Of a stretch of 64,000 bases of DNA, positions 49,500 through 60,774 are shown in pieces. The notes below the pieces were generated by a model, which had not been told where the DNA came from, did not search any database, and saw only the letters and a program-made list of their open reading frames with translations. The number at the start of each line of letters is the position of its first letter. Position 1 is the stretch's first letter. Position numbers and translations under genes: made by a program. The DNA comes from Dillenia suffruticosa (taxonomy: Eukaryota > Streptophyta > Magnoliopsida > Dilleniales > Dilleniaceae), in assembly GCA_033439265.1 (NCBI GenBank), contig JAVTVX010000012.1, forward strand, positions 16,626,501-16,690,500. Reading direction: 5' to 3'.

Positions 49500-49538
49500 T
49501 GTTGGTGATGTGCTCATGGGGGCATTATTGGGATTAGA
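49500..49538 (+). repeat. Copia C2 3' LTR, truncated after 39 bp
   Basis: TGTTGGTGATGTGCTCATGG and the following ATTATTGGGATTA match the first 39 bases of the 5' LTR (43004-43042), then similarity stops and the tandem array of the Y-like segment begins. Either a later insertion or a deletion removed the remaining 450 bases. Confidence 0.8.
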
Positions 49539-49544
49539 GAAATA

Positions 49545-50050
49545 TTACCTCAACCGTTAAGAAATGTTACTGTTATTTATTGTCGGTTACCACATATATT
49601 AGGATATGTTATTATCTTTTATCGTCGATTATTACAATTGTTAAGAAATGTTACTATTTTTTATTATCAATTACCATAAGTATTAAGAAATATTACTATC
49701 TTTTATCATCGGATACCATTGGTATTAGGAACCGCCTTTTATCGTCAGTTATTACAAATGTTAGTATAAGTTACTACTTATAATGTTAGTTATATAAGTG
49801 CTAAAAAATATTATTATTTTTTATTATTGGTTAAATGTTAAGAAAAATTACTATTTTTTATCGTATGTTAGAAAAGCATTGGAACAAATTAAAGTCATTT
49901 ATCATTGGATAGCACATGTTAGTAATAGTTATTGTCTTGTATTATTGGTTACCACAAGTATTAGGAAATGTTATTCTCTTTTATCGTCGATTACTATAAG
50001 TGTTAGAAGAACTTACTGTTGGTTATCGTAAGTGTTAAGAAAATTACTTC
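49545..50050. repeat. About 42-bp tandem array (12 units)
   Basis: Units of about 36-42 bases with the pattern TTACTATTTTTTATCGTCGG, then TTACCACAAGTATTAGGAAATG. I count roughly twelve diverged units. This is the reverse complement of the array at 17600-18330, which lies just inside a CACTA terminus, so it should mark the subterminal zone of a lost terminus near 49539. Confidence 0.8.
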
Positions 50051-52479
50051 ATAGAAAATATAATTACTTATTACGTGTTACCACATGATATCAATAGTAA
50101 CGGATAAAAAATATTACTACTCACTATGTGATCAATAGTAGCGGATAGAAAATATTACTGCTTATTATGTGTTACCACATGATATCAATAGTAATGGTTT
50201 TTTTTTTAAGATGGTATAGATTTGAATTACTAAAAATAAAAAAATTACAAAAATAATGTAAACGTAAAAATGATTGATACATTGATTTCTAAGTCTAATG
50301 ACAGTTACATATAAGACCAAAAAAAATATTGTATGTCTCACAATTGCATGTATTTTGAGATGTTTCAAATAAAAAATGTTCATTCACAAAAAATGTTACC
50401 ATCATCACAATTTGAAGATATCTTTATCCACAATTCTTAGTGCAATCCCAGCATCTGGGTGATAGTGAGTGAGTAGAGTCAAGCAGTGATTGATCTGGAT
50501 GGTAGTAGTGAATTAGTGGAGTTAACGATAGTGATGATGATGGTTGGGTTTTATGTACACTCCCAAAATCTCATGCTAGTGAGTGAGAGATTTAGATGGG
50601 TTAAGGGATGGGAGATTTCAAAGAAAGAAGTCTCAATGGTGAATTTTTCCCTGTATATGATTTATTTATCATGTTTACAAACAAATTTTCAAAACCTTTT
50701 TAAAATCCGCTCATTTTTTCTTTTGTACTTTTTTTCTCGTCTCTTTTTTATTACCCGCGTTGTTCTTAATTCTTCATATTTTTTTATACTTACGCTTTTT
50801 TTGCCACCTTATTTTCATTAATCATGTTGTTCTTAATTTTTTAATTCTTTTATACTTTTAATTAATATCACCACTGTCTTTTTAGTTGAAAAAATTACTT
50901 ACTATATTTCATTTCATCTAATTTTCACTATGCTATCACCACATTACATTTACTACATAGCGCATGCCTGTATGATCCCTACCATGAACTCTGTAATATA
51001 GTCCATTTGATTAATCACATGACAATTCAATATAAAGTTATTAATATTATTAATTTAAATAGTATAAAATTATTAATATTATTAATTTAAATAATATAAT
51101 GATATGAAATTAGTAATCGATATAATATAGTATTATATTTTTGAAAATTCATTTACCAAATATCAGATAATATATATAATATAGTGTTATAATTTGAAAT
51201 TGCAACAATGATATAATTAATTATGTTGGTACAATTAATGAAAAGCACTTGTATTTGTCGTTGTATTGGCGGATTTTTATTTAGATAGCGCTAAGATCTC
51301 CTCCGCATTTATAATCACTAAGAATTCCACACTCCATACAATTTCTACACACACAACTTTCACACATGTATCATTATCATTTATTGAGACCATCTTTAAC
51401 CACATCTCAACCACTAATATTTCACATGTAATATTATTTAAAATTATTAATAATCCTTTAACATAGCATAATATTGCTCTACATTATTTAAATTACTAGA
51501 TAATTAATTAAGTTATTAAGTTATATAATGATAATTATGTTATTTAAATTAATATTGATAATGCGAGACTCAATGGTTGAATGGTAAATTATAATGACTC
51601 GCTACGATAATCTAATTTATAGTAATACATAGTAAGTAATGTATTATATAGTAATATAAAATTAAAATTATTATATTATTGAAAATGATGCAATCTGAAA
51701 AGCAATGCCAATAGCATGAAACCAATCTCAATTTTTTTGAAAATTTTTTGCATGTTGTCGGATATCACCAATTAATCCAATCGGATAATGTCATTTAATT
51801 GACACTTTTATAAACAAATTTTCAAAATCCGTTTTAACATACTTTTTCATTATACATTTTTCATATTTTTTTAAAGTTTACTCTTTTTCTATCTCTTTTT
51901 TCATTACATACATGAGCTATTCTTAATTTATCATATTTTTTCATAGTTAATACTTATGACGTGTCATTCTCATATCTTTGCTATATGTGTTATTTACGTT
52001 GTTTAAATGACTTATTATCTTCTTATTTTGCTGTTATTACATTTTCATACACTTATTACATTGTAATCTTAATGACTTATTATCTTCTTATTTTACTATT
52101 ACTACATTTCATATACTTATTATCTTATTATCTTAGTATTGCTATATTTCATACAATTTTTACGACTTATTACCATTTTTGCAATGGATTATTTTCAAAT
52201 CTAATATTAACTAAATTTTCATCAGCAAAGCCTAATTAAAACCAAAAAACCTAATTTCTCTGTGAGATAGGATGCATGCTATAAGTGCACAATAGCTATA
52301 AGCAAAATGTATTTCTTTTTTAGCATTTTCAAGTAGTATTAAATAATTTAAATTAACAATTACTTATCATTATATTATTTAAATTACAAATATTAATAAT
52401 TTAATTAATAACAATATGAATAATTTAAATTATTAATACAGTATTCAAGGCTGTACAAATCATGCTAACCACAGCATGT

Positions 52480-53041
52480 GTGCTTCGCTTACCAGCGCCC
52501 CGCGCTTGTCTGCGCTGCAGAGCTGCGTGGGCAAGGTGCTTGCCTGCATGGTAGAGTTGCGTGGGCAAGCGCATATGTTGCATGGGCATGCACCGCGCAT
52601 GCGCAGTGCGTGCGGTTCCATTGCATAGGCATGCGCGGTAGAGCCACACAGGCATACACTGCGCATGCCACGCCGGCCTGTCCGCGCCTAGCACATGCGT
52701 GGGCATGCACCGCACATGGCCCTCTTTTTTTGTTATAGCACTTGCGTGCGCAATAGAGCTAAGTGGGTAAGCGAATGTGTTGAGTGGGCATTCACCATGC
52801 ATGCTCGTTTGTGCCCCGCACATGCGCAATGTGAGCGGTCATGTTGTCGCCCCGCGAATGCATGATGCCTGCGATTCAGTCGCATATGCGCGGGCATGCA
52901 CTGCGCATGCTCGCTTGTGCCCTGCACATGTACAATGCGTGTGGTCATGTTGGCGCCCCGTGCATGTGCGATTGTGCCACACGTGCCCGTCAGCTTCGAG
53001 CACATGCGCGGGCATGCACCACGTATAGCCCTCTTTTTTGT
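52480..53041. repeat. GC-rich minisatellite island 3
   Basis: Dense in GGGCATGCACCGCGCATG. Two half-blocks of about 300 bases each end in near-identical text (GGGCATGCACC..., then GCCCTCTTTTTTTGTT) at about 52710-52736 and 53012-53042. The second half holds two tandem units of about 107 bases, starting at 52787 and 52893. Overlapping ORFs on both strands arise because GCATGC is palindromic; I do not accept any of them as genes. Confidence 0.75.
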
Positions 53042-53129
53042 TGCAAAAATTGTTAGCACACAGTTTGAACCTGCGATCTGAGATTTCGAACCAACATGAG
53101 TTGTGTCAATTACTATGCCACAATATTTT

Positions 53130-53282
53130 CTTTTGTTTTGTTTTTTTTTTTTTTTTTGTTCTTTTCTCTCTGTCTCACTCTCTATTTTTTTTTCTATCTC
53201 ACTCTCATTTTTTTTTCCTTATCTCACTCTCACCTCTATTTTTTTTTTGCTTCACTTTAGGTTTTTTTTTTTTTTTTTTACT
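53130..53282 (+). repeat. T-rich / CTCACTCTC simple repeat
   Basis: Four T-runs alternate with TCTCACTCTC-type text. The Phe/Ser-rich ORFs across it are low-complexity artefacts. Confidence 0.85.
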
Positions 53283-53525
53283 TTTCTATTCTCATTGAAT
53301 TTTCTTACTGTTTAAATTCGATTTAATATATTAAAACCGTATATTATTTATTTGAATTATATTTTGATATATTTGAATGATATTTCTTATTGAATAAATG
53401 AATAAATTATTAATTATTAATATTATATATTTTGAATAGGTAAAAATCTATGATTAAATATATAAATTTTTTAAATTATTAATATATTATAATCTAAATT
53501 ATTAATATATTATCAATGTTATGTA

Positions 53526-54289
53526 AACAAAAATAAAGAAATCAAGATATTGAAATCTGTTGCACTAAGAGTATTGTTATCATGAAATTACTATATTACT
53601 GCATTACCACTAGTTATCGGATAATTGTTATCATGAAATTACCACACTACTATATTTCCGCTAGTTAACTTACCACAATTTATTGTTATTTACCATCTAT
53701 TATAGCAACTTACCCCAAATTAGATAACAATATTCAAAATAATTTTTTTAACTTATTTGAAACAATAATAATCTATATTAATAATTCTAATAATAATATA
53801 TTAATAATGTTACTATAATAATACAATTCTTACCATTGTGCACAATGTTATCATGCATTAGTATATGCTACTAATAACCATACAATCATACGCATTTAAC
53901 TCTGATATCACCCAAACTAAGTATAAGTAATCACCACTCGTAATCTTACTACTTTTATTTTATGACAAACTAAATACATGTTATCAATTTTACTATAATG
54001 TATAATAATATTACTAATTTTACCACATACACACTATATTACCACTATTTATCCCAAACTTATCATAACTTATCTCAACGCATCACACCACATATCATAA
54101 CAACTTATCATCTGTTATCCTAAATTATCACCAACTTACCAAATATTGTAAATAACAAATTTTTAAACCGACTCAGTACTTAATATGGATAACATATATA
54201 GAGAATGTTTTCGAAACGTTCAAAAAAAACTGTCACATTTATTAACACAAGTGATAATTGTGAAAATTGAACATAATTTTTAATAACTG
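53526..54289 (-). mobile_element. CACTA-like element X, right arm (inner part)
   Basis: Inverted counterpart of 30869-32070. ACAAAAATAAAGAAATCAAG at 53527 is the reverse complement of the text at 32047-32066. The TTACCACAA/TTATCATAAC short-unit arrays (53600-54130) mirror the GGTAAGTT arrays of the left arm, and the subterminal-type unit near 54190-54270 (ATAGAGAATGTTTTCGAAAC, then CTGTCACATTTA) mirrors those near 19960. It is split from its outer part by a solo LTR at 54290. Confidence 0.65.
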
Positions 54290-56910
54290 TGTAATACCCA
54301 AAAAAAAAAAAAGGGAAAATTAAAATTAGGGCTTAAAGCCCTAATTTTCTTCCTTTTCCTCTCTCTCTCTCTCTCCCTCTCTCTCTTTCCCTCTCTGTCT
54401 CTCACTCCGTCTCTTCCTCTCCCGCTGCCGCCGCCAGCACCGCCACTCGCCACCAACGCCACCGCACCCAGCCGCCGCTGCTCCTCCCTCCTCACGTGAG
54501 CGCGCTAGCCGCAATGCCTTCCTCCTCCGCGCAGCACGATCTCCCGCTGCCATCCTCCACCGAGCGCGATCGCTGCACAACCGCGAGTGCACCAGTGCAC
54601 GCGATAGCGGCAGCGTGCGCGACAGCGCGCGAGCCCAGCGAGCGAGCTCAGTGCGAGCCCAGCGCGAGCCAGCGCGCGAGCCCAGCGCGAGCCAGCGCGC
54701 GAGCCTCTGCACGAGCCCCTGCGCGCCTCTGCACGCTCCTGCACGAGCGCCAGCGCGCCCTTGCACGCCTCTACACGAGCCCTTGCGCGCCCTAGCACGC
54801 CCCAGCACGGGCTCCCCTGTGCCAGCGCGCCCTCCAGCACGCCCCAGCACGAGCACAGCACGCTCCAGCGCGCGATCCACTGCTCAAGCGCGCCCCAGCA
54901 CGAGCGCAAGCGCTCCAACGCACGACCCACTGCGCGAGCACTCGATCCAGCTCGCGAGCGCGAGCCCTAGCCGCTGCGGTCCAGTCCAGTCCGGCCCGCG
55001 GCCCACCAGACCCATCAGGCCCGCAGGCCCATAGGCCCACCAGGCCCGCCAGCCCATCAGCCCGCCAGCTCGTGGCCCACGAGCCCGCGACTGCCCATGA
55101 TAGTCCGTGAGCCTCTGCGAAGGTAAATGACTCAAAGTTTCGATTTCCACACTAGGGTTTTGAAATTCTTTAGTAATTGGACTTAAATTGCTCACAATTG
55201 TTTCAGATTTGGAAACATTCAGGTTTTAGACCAAACCGATGGGCGAACGAAATCTAGATCTGAGATCCGAGGAACCCTAGGTGAGAGAAAGGAAATCTCT
55301 TTAACTCTTGAATAAATTTTGTCAAATTAGGTAGTTTTGGTTGGAAAGAAAAATTGAAGATTCATAACTAGGCCCTTATTTGATATCGAACCGTGGTGAT
55401 TTGATTAGGTTCGCTATTTTGGTGATTCGATTGAGGGGAGCATTGCTCTACATATTGTTGTTTTATTGGGAAGTGCGCTATCCTCCCCAAAACAGTGAGT
55501 GAGATTTATTTCGATACTTTTGTTTAATATGTAAACTCTGTTTTACAACATTTTTATGAATGAGTATGATTTGTCGTATATTTGAAATGTTTTAACTGGT
55601 TTTAAAATTGATTTTTTATGAACCGATGGAGTATCCAAAAACTGTGTTGAATTATGAAATTATGCATCCATGTGGTTGAAATGTATAATGTGCCATTTTA
55701 TGCTATATGTTGCATTTGGTTTGTAAACCTGATTTCGGTACATTTTTTATACGATATTGATTTTAGCCTTGAGGGCTTTGGATTGTATTGTTCCGTAGCT
55801 ATGAAGAACACTGTGAGAGACGCTTTGATGGCTTCCGGATATGCCTAGGTCTGGGGTATCCCACGAGTTGTCGTGATTTGATTATCGACACAGTACTAGC
55901 CAGGTTGAATCCGAAAGGGAGAGGATTTGGATTTGGATTTGGATTTTGATATCCTCTCCAAGTCTAGCACCTGGACGACGTTCGTCGCCAGAGAGCACTT
56001 TAAATAAACTTGCATATAACACCCCCGGTGCGCCTATCATAGGTCGCGGTAGACCTCTGCCAGGACATTTTTGGCTGGCAGCTCTATGATTTTAATGACA
56101 GTGCTTTGGATGCATACTTGACTTGATAATGCGTACAAATGACATATTGTTGAAATGAAAAGCATGATGATTTGAAATATGATTTGTATACTTGTGTTTT
56201 GACACTTCAGTTTCACATTCCATATTTGACGATTGCATTGACCCACTCACTCACTGAGTATTCTTCCCCTAGTACTCACCCCTCATTTTTCTTCTTGTTT
56301 CAGAGATAGTATTTGGCAAGGAACGTTGCTTTTAGGACGCTCAGTATCATTGGGAGATTTGATCTGAATCTGAGGAGTTATTGTATATTTCCGATGAAAT
56401 TTCGTGAGTTAGCAATTGTATTGGTGATATATATGTATTATGAGGTCGATTGACGACCATTGTATAATTCTAGGATGACTGTATAAATATGGACATGTCA
56501 TTGCATAATATTGCATTGAGGCATTTCTGGTTCATTGTGTAAGTACTTGGGAATGTGTCATGTCTTAGAAGTGTCCTCTAGGATCGCTCGGTGCCTCCTC
56601 TAAATCACAGGAGGGGCGACTGGCAGCTGTCCATACCTTTGACGGGGGCATGGCAGTAGAGGTCTGTGGCTAGGTTGTTGGAAATTTTTATAGCCTTACG
56701 TTATTTTGATGTTGGCTGTGAGATTGGTTGATTTTGGAGAGGTCGGGATGGCTATTTGATTATATTACAGGATGATTGTGATTTATACAGCGTAAATTAT
56801 ATTTGGAAAACTTTCGAAATATGGGGAGATTCTGTCCGATTTTCTATAAAAATACAGTCAGTATTCAGGATAACGGGCGGCTGCTCATGATCCCGATTCG
56901 GGGCGTGACA
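54290..56910 (+). mobile_element. Gypsy solo LTR (2.6 kb) with 5-bp target duplication
   Basis: Starts TGTAATACCC and ends GATTCGGGGCGTGACA. Its layout is the same as the chromovirus LTRs at 20079 and 27993: palindrome (54322-54348), CT-rich tract (54358-54422), a GC-rich segment of about 700 bp (54425-55110), then AT-rich sequence with CACTCACTCACTGAGTA and GCAGTAGAGGTCTGTGGCTA. No primer site or coding region follows the end. Flanks AACTG (54285-54289) and AATTG (56911-56915) form a 5-bp target duplication with one change, and the arm sequence reads straight through after removal. It is a related but distinct subfamily from the full-length element. Confidence 0.85.
54322..54348. repeat. Palindrome in the solo LTR
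   Basis: Arms AAAATTAGGGCTT and AAGCCCTAATTTT flank a single central base. It occupies the same place, before the CT tract, as the palindromes at 20321-20343 and 28254-28276, with the GGGCT core kept while flanks and centre differ. Confidence 0.85.
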
Positions 56911-57038
56911 AATTGTGCAATATATGAGTTAGTATAAATATAGAACATATGCAGATTGTATGATTAAATGAAATATAAAGATGAGTCATATAGAAAATAT
57001 TTTCAAACCATCCATAAAGAGCACCACATTTACTAGTG
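56911..57038 (-). mobile_element. CACTA-like element X, right arm (outer part)
   Basis: Reverse complement of the subterminal unit at about 19590-19720. Shared landmarks read on the minus strand are TTGAAAATATTTTCTATATG, then ACTCAT, and ATATGTTCTATATTTATACT. Similarity ends at CCACATTTACTAGTG (57024-57038). Read inward this is CACTAGTAAATGTGG, which could itself be a CACTA-type end. Relative to the left arm, about 215 terminal bases are absent. Confidence 0.6.
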
Positions 57039-57041
57039 ATA

Positions 57042-57234
57042 GTGCCGAGGAGGCCTGATTGGACTCCGGTTGATCATTCCAAGCTCATCAATGCTAAATA
57101 TACTAGGCTTGTTTATCCTCCCCTCAACAAAAGACAAGTCTTGGTTCCTTCTCTTAAGAGAGATCGCAATCTACCGGCTAGAGAGAAGAAGCCTAATGAG
57201 ATGGCTCCGGCTATCACATCTGATCATGTCTTCC
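57042..57234 (+). other. Candidate coding exon or gene fragment
   Basis: Open in one frame with coding-like composition: RRPDWTPVDHSKLINAKY, then VYPPLNKRQVLVPSLKRDRN, and finally PAITSDHVFQ ending in CCAG|GTTAAT at 57234/57235, a plausible splice donor. No family is recognised. It begins right at the edge of the X arm, so it could be a host exon cut by the transposon or a captured fragment. The start and any upstream exon are not identifiable. Confidence 0.3.
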
Positions 57235-57304
57235 AGGTTAATATTTAAGCTTTGTAGTTCATGTTTAAGCATTTGCAAAAACGTACGGTGCCATATGATT
57301 TATA

Positions 57305-57306
<2 letters not shown>

Positions 57307-57347
<41 letters not shown>
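57307..57347 (+). repeat. (CT)20 microsatellite
   Basis: CT dinucleotide run of about 41 bases, inside an ORF that reads as Leu-Ser repeats and is not a gene. Confidence 0.95.
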
Positions 57348-57350
<3 letters not shown>

Positions 57351-58266
57351 ACGGTCTCATATGTAGAAAAGGTGGATCATCTGGAATTCAAGTGAACCGA
57401 ATATGGGTTTTTGTCATTTTGTCTAGTTGAAGATTTTTTTGGTCATTGTGAAGAACTAGGTCACCTTGTGACAGATGGAATAAATGTCATTTCAAAAGTG
57501 CCAGATGTATTCTTTATCTTTGTCTGGTTTATTGGTTGTGGTTTGGTTCTTTGGAAATGTGATTAATCTGTCCACCTAACTACACCTATATCCCATACTA
57601 CCCTAGACACAATTGTTTGGTGTCCCAACATTAAAAAAAGGGTACCATTTATCTTATATATATATATTTTTTTTGAGTAGTGGAACGAAAGCAAATGAAT
57701 ACATACAATTTGGTGAATTTTTATTTCGGGTTTGGAAATAATTTTATTAGAGCCTAACCCCTATGCAATTTTTACGAGGAAAATTAATGATATCTTGCCA
57801 ACCTTTTTTTATTAATGATTTTATTGATTTTATCTGTGCTTTAAATTCATTATACTTAAAATCTTAACTCCAATTATTATAACATTTACTTTTCTTTTAT
57901 ACAAAAAATATAAAGATCTTTCTCGGGATCTTAGATTTAAAGAGAGAAACAATTTGTGAGGTTTGGAAATGTTTGTAAGGTAACACTTATAAAAATTTGA
58001 CTTATAATTGAAAATAAGTTTATTATACTATTTTAAAATAAAAAGAGAAAATTCAGGTGAAATCTGAGAGTAGATATATACCGAATTTAGTAGAACTATC
58101 ATAAAAGTTTCTTGTGCACTGTTTTCTCCTGTTTTCTATTTGTATTCCCTTTTTCAATTTTTTACTCTCTATTTTTTTTTCACAAACAATAATAAATTTT
58201 TAAAAGATTTTAAAAAATTGTAATACAATTTAAACACCCTCTGGATCGTATTTCACTTATGCACGG

Positions 58267-58457
58267 TTAAAAAACAACCCAAAAATGGGAAACTTTTTGG
58301 GAAATTGGGATCAAAGAGGGATTTGAGAGATGGAGAGAGTTGAGGTATGGTTTCCAAAAACTACTCCCTCCCTCTTTTGTCTTCCTCTTTTAAATTCAAA
58401 ATAAAAGGATTTGAGTCGGGTTTATCTTCACGCGGATCCATATCCATTTTCTAACAA
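58267..58457 (+). repeat. Dispersed repeat S, copy 2
   Basis: Same-orientation match to 4385-4577, with AAAATGGGAA, GAGAGAGTTGAGGT, TTTCCAAAAACTACT and CTCCCTCTTTTG landmarks. Confidence 0.75.
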
Positions 58458-59397
58458 AAAATTTATTCAAGTATTAGAAAACCTTTAATATTTTTGAAAA
58501 GTTATATAAATATAAAACCATATTTCGCTCTTTAAAATTTTAAAATAAACTCAAAAAGGGGTTTGGAAAATATTTTTGGATAAAAGGGAAAGTTCTAAAA
58601 ATTTTCAAAATCTTGAAGAATAATTTTGAAAAAGACAGTTTTTGTAAAATAATTACAAAAAAATCATGTATAAAATAATTACAGAGAAGTGTTGAGTTAA
58701 TAAAAAATAATTAAGGGGGAAATGGCCTAAACGTTGTGAAAACACTTGATGATTTAAAAAATATGAGTTCCCCTCGACGGACGACGTTAATGATGGATGG
58801 TGGTGGTGGTGGTGACGGCGGCAAAAATTTTCGACAAGGAGTTGAAATTAAGGGTATATTTGACTATATGAAGATATGATATTTTTAATACTTATTTTTT
58901 AATAAATTGGATAATTTCAGTGTATTCTTTCGTTTATGATTTAGGGTTCTTTTTAAATCTATTATGAAATGATTTATCTATTTATTTATATCGGGAAAGA
59001 AGTCTAAGATATATATATGTGTGTGTGTGTATTTAATGGAAAAGACTTGAATTCAAAAGTTTTAAGAAAAGAGAGTGATCCTAATTTAATTATAATTTAT
59101 TTGCGAGATAGCATTTTAAGATCGAAAGGATTTATATTTACAAATAACCAGTGGTTGATATATTAATCTTGATTTATAATAGTTTTATAACCCTATTTTT
59201 AAAATAACTAAAACATAAATTACCAAAAACTTTTAAATAATTTTAAAATTCATAATATAACCTTACACTTTCAAACTATAAATTATTATTATAAGATTAG
59301 AAAAATTAATTATTTTAAAATTTTTCAAAAATTAGATGGATGAAAATAAATTATAGGACCTAAAAATACAATTTAAAATCACAAAAATAAAATCTGA

Positions 59398-59402
<5 letters not shown>

Positions 59403-59437
<35 letters not shown>
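59403..59437 (+). repeat. Poly-A run (35 bases)
   Basis: Uninterrupted A run followed by CTTCCATG. Possibly a retroposon tail or a replication-slippage tract. Confidence 0.95.
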
Positions 59438-60774
59438 TCCATGTTCACAGAAGGGTATTGGGGTTTTACAAATCTCTTAAAAGAGGTAGGATGATTACAA
59501 TTTTCTGAAATACAGTTAAATATTTTATATTGAAAACTTTTTTTTTTTCCAAAATTTCAAGCCATTGCCCCCCGCACCGCCTTCACCATGGTATGCAAGC
59601 AAATTGATAGTTCCAATTGCATGTTCATTTAAAATTTTTAGGTTTAATTTTTAGAAGTGTTACTTTTTTTTTTATACATTATACAGAGATTTGAATACCA
59701 TTAGCATATCTCATTCGGAATAAAAGTGTTATCATCTTGGGAAGCTAAACGCTGTGTACCTCGCCTATCTCAAGTACTAAGCAACCTCTTTTAAACTTTG
59801 ATGTATGTTAGTATGAAGGAGACGGCACATTTGAAATTAAAATGGTGGGATAACAGAAGAGCATACTTAGGGGAATTTGAAGGGGATAGTCTAGTGATAT
59901 AAATTTTTTTCCCTTAATTTAATAATTTCAGATTTAAATTCTTGTATAATAAAAAAAAAATTTTTATTTAAGGAAATATTAAGATAATGAGATGTTATTT
60001 TCCATGCCATGGGCCCAATGAATCCTTTAGCAATGATCAATTTCAAATTTCAATAAAGTAAAAAAAAGATTATGTTAAATAGTTAATCAATATAAAATTA
60101 AAATAAAAATTTATATCCGAATTCTTTAATCGATTTTCTTTAATGGGATAAAAATTCGATGATTGTTGTACGTGACCATTGGAATATTGTCATGATGACT
60201 TGTGTGGGGAAAATAATTGTTTAATTAGAGATCACGGATCCAAGTCGACAAAAGGGAATTTGATTTTTGTCCCTATATTGAAGAGAAGACTATTTTGCAG
60301 TCAACTTCCGTAATTTGGCATCTTATGCTTCGTATCTGCCTATTAAGGATGGCATAAGAATGGTTTTGTGCTGCAACCTCATTTGGTATGCTTCTTATCT
60401 TTTATTGTATTATTTTATTAATAAGCCTACTTTTGGCCTATAATTTTTTTTTTCATCGATTGATGTTCAAAATTTACCCAACAAATCCGGTACGAATACT
60501 GTAGGGTCTATTAAGGGGTTGATTTTTTTAAATCTTATTTCTCTATTCTTATAATTCGAATCCGAGACCTATCATTACAAAAAATTCCTAATTACTCATG
60601 GAATTAATGAAGAAAAAATAAAAAAAAAAATTCATTGCAAAGAAGATTTGCAAAGAAAAAAAATCTATGGTTATATAAGTGTCAAAATTTTGCGATACAA
60701 ATTTAAAATTTTCATCACAAATTCGTCATGTGTCCATCATAAATTAGCAATGAATAAGTTTGTCTAAAAACTAT

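Larger units (their letters stand above)
49539..53525. mobile_element. Y-like CACTA segment, rearranged
   Basis: Related to element Y. 49539-50580 matches 17100-18330 inverted (shared inverted landmark: GGGAGTGTACATA versus TATGTACACTCCC at 50552). 50860-51480 matches 14340-14870 in the same orientation (shared CAACCACTAATATTTCAC). 53310-53510 matches 14190-14340 inverted. No intact CACTA terminus is present at the left. It is AT-rich apart from the GC-rich island at 52480-53040. ORFs within it are short and carry no known domain. Confidence 0.6.
57350..60760. other. AT-rich intergenic sequence, no gene seen
   Basis: No supported ORF. It contains the second copy of repeat S (58267-58457), a GGT-type triplet run (58796-58816), a GT run near 59018-59031, and a 35-base A run (59403-59437) that could be the tail of a retroposed sequence, although no upstream LINE or SINE body was recognised. 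Confidence 0.45.

Noticed and set aside
49545..50050. Regular about 42-bp repeats considered as a CRISPR-like array
   Set aside because: There are no conserved repeats separated by unique spacers; the whole unit is repeated and diverged, in plant DNA, beside transposon ends.
52425..53059. Cys/His/Ala-rich ORFs on both strands
   Set aside because: Produced by palindromic GCATGC-type minisatellite repeats; no conserved domain.
53038..53315. Phe-rich ORFs resembling membrane segments
   Set aside because: Low-complexity T runs alternating with CTCACTCTC.
54341..55195. ORFs up to 179 codons in the solo LTR
   Set aside because: Arg/Ala-rich artefacts of CGAGC-type repeats in a non-coding LTR.
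19372..57041. TAT before the left end of X and ATA after 57038 as a 3-bp target duplication
   Set aside because: The two triplets are not identical on the same strand, and the right terminus is uncertain by several bases.
59403..59437. Poly-A run considered as a SINE or processed pseudogene tail
   Set aside because: No A/B-box promoter, LINE frame or spliced gene sequence was recognised upstream; kept only as a simple repeat.
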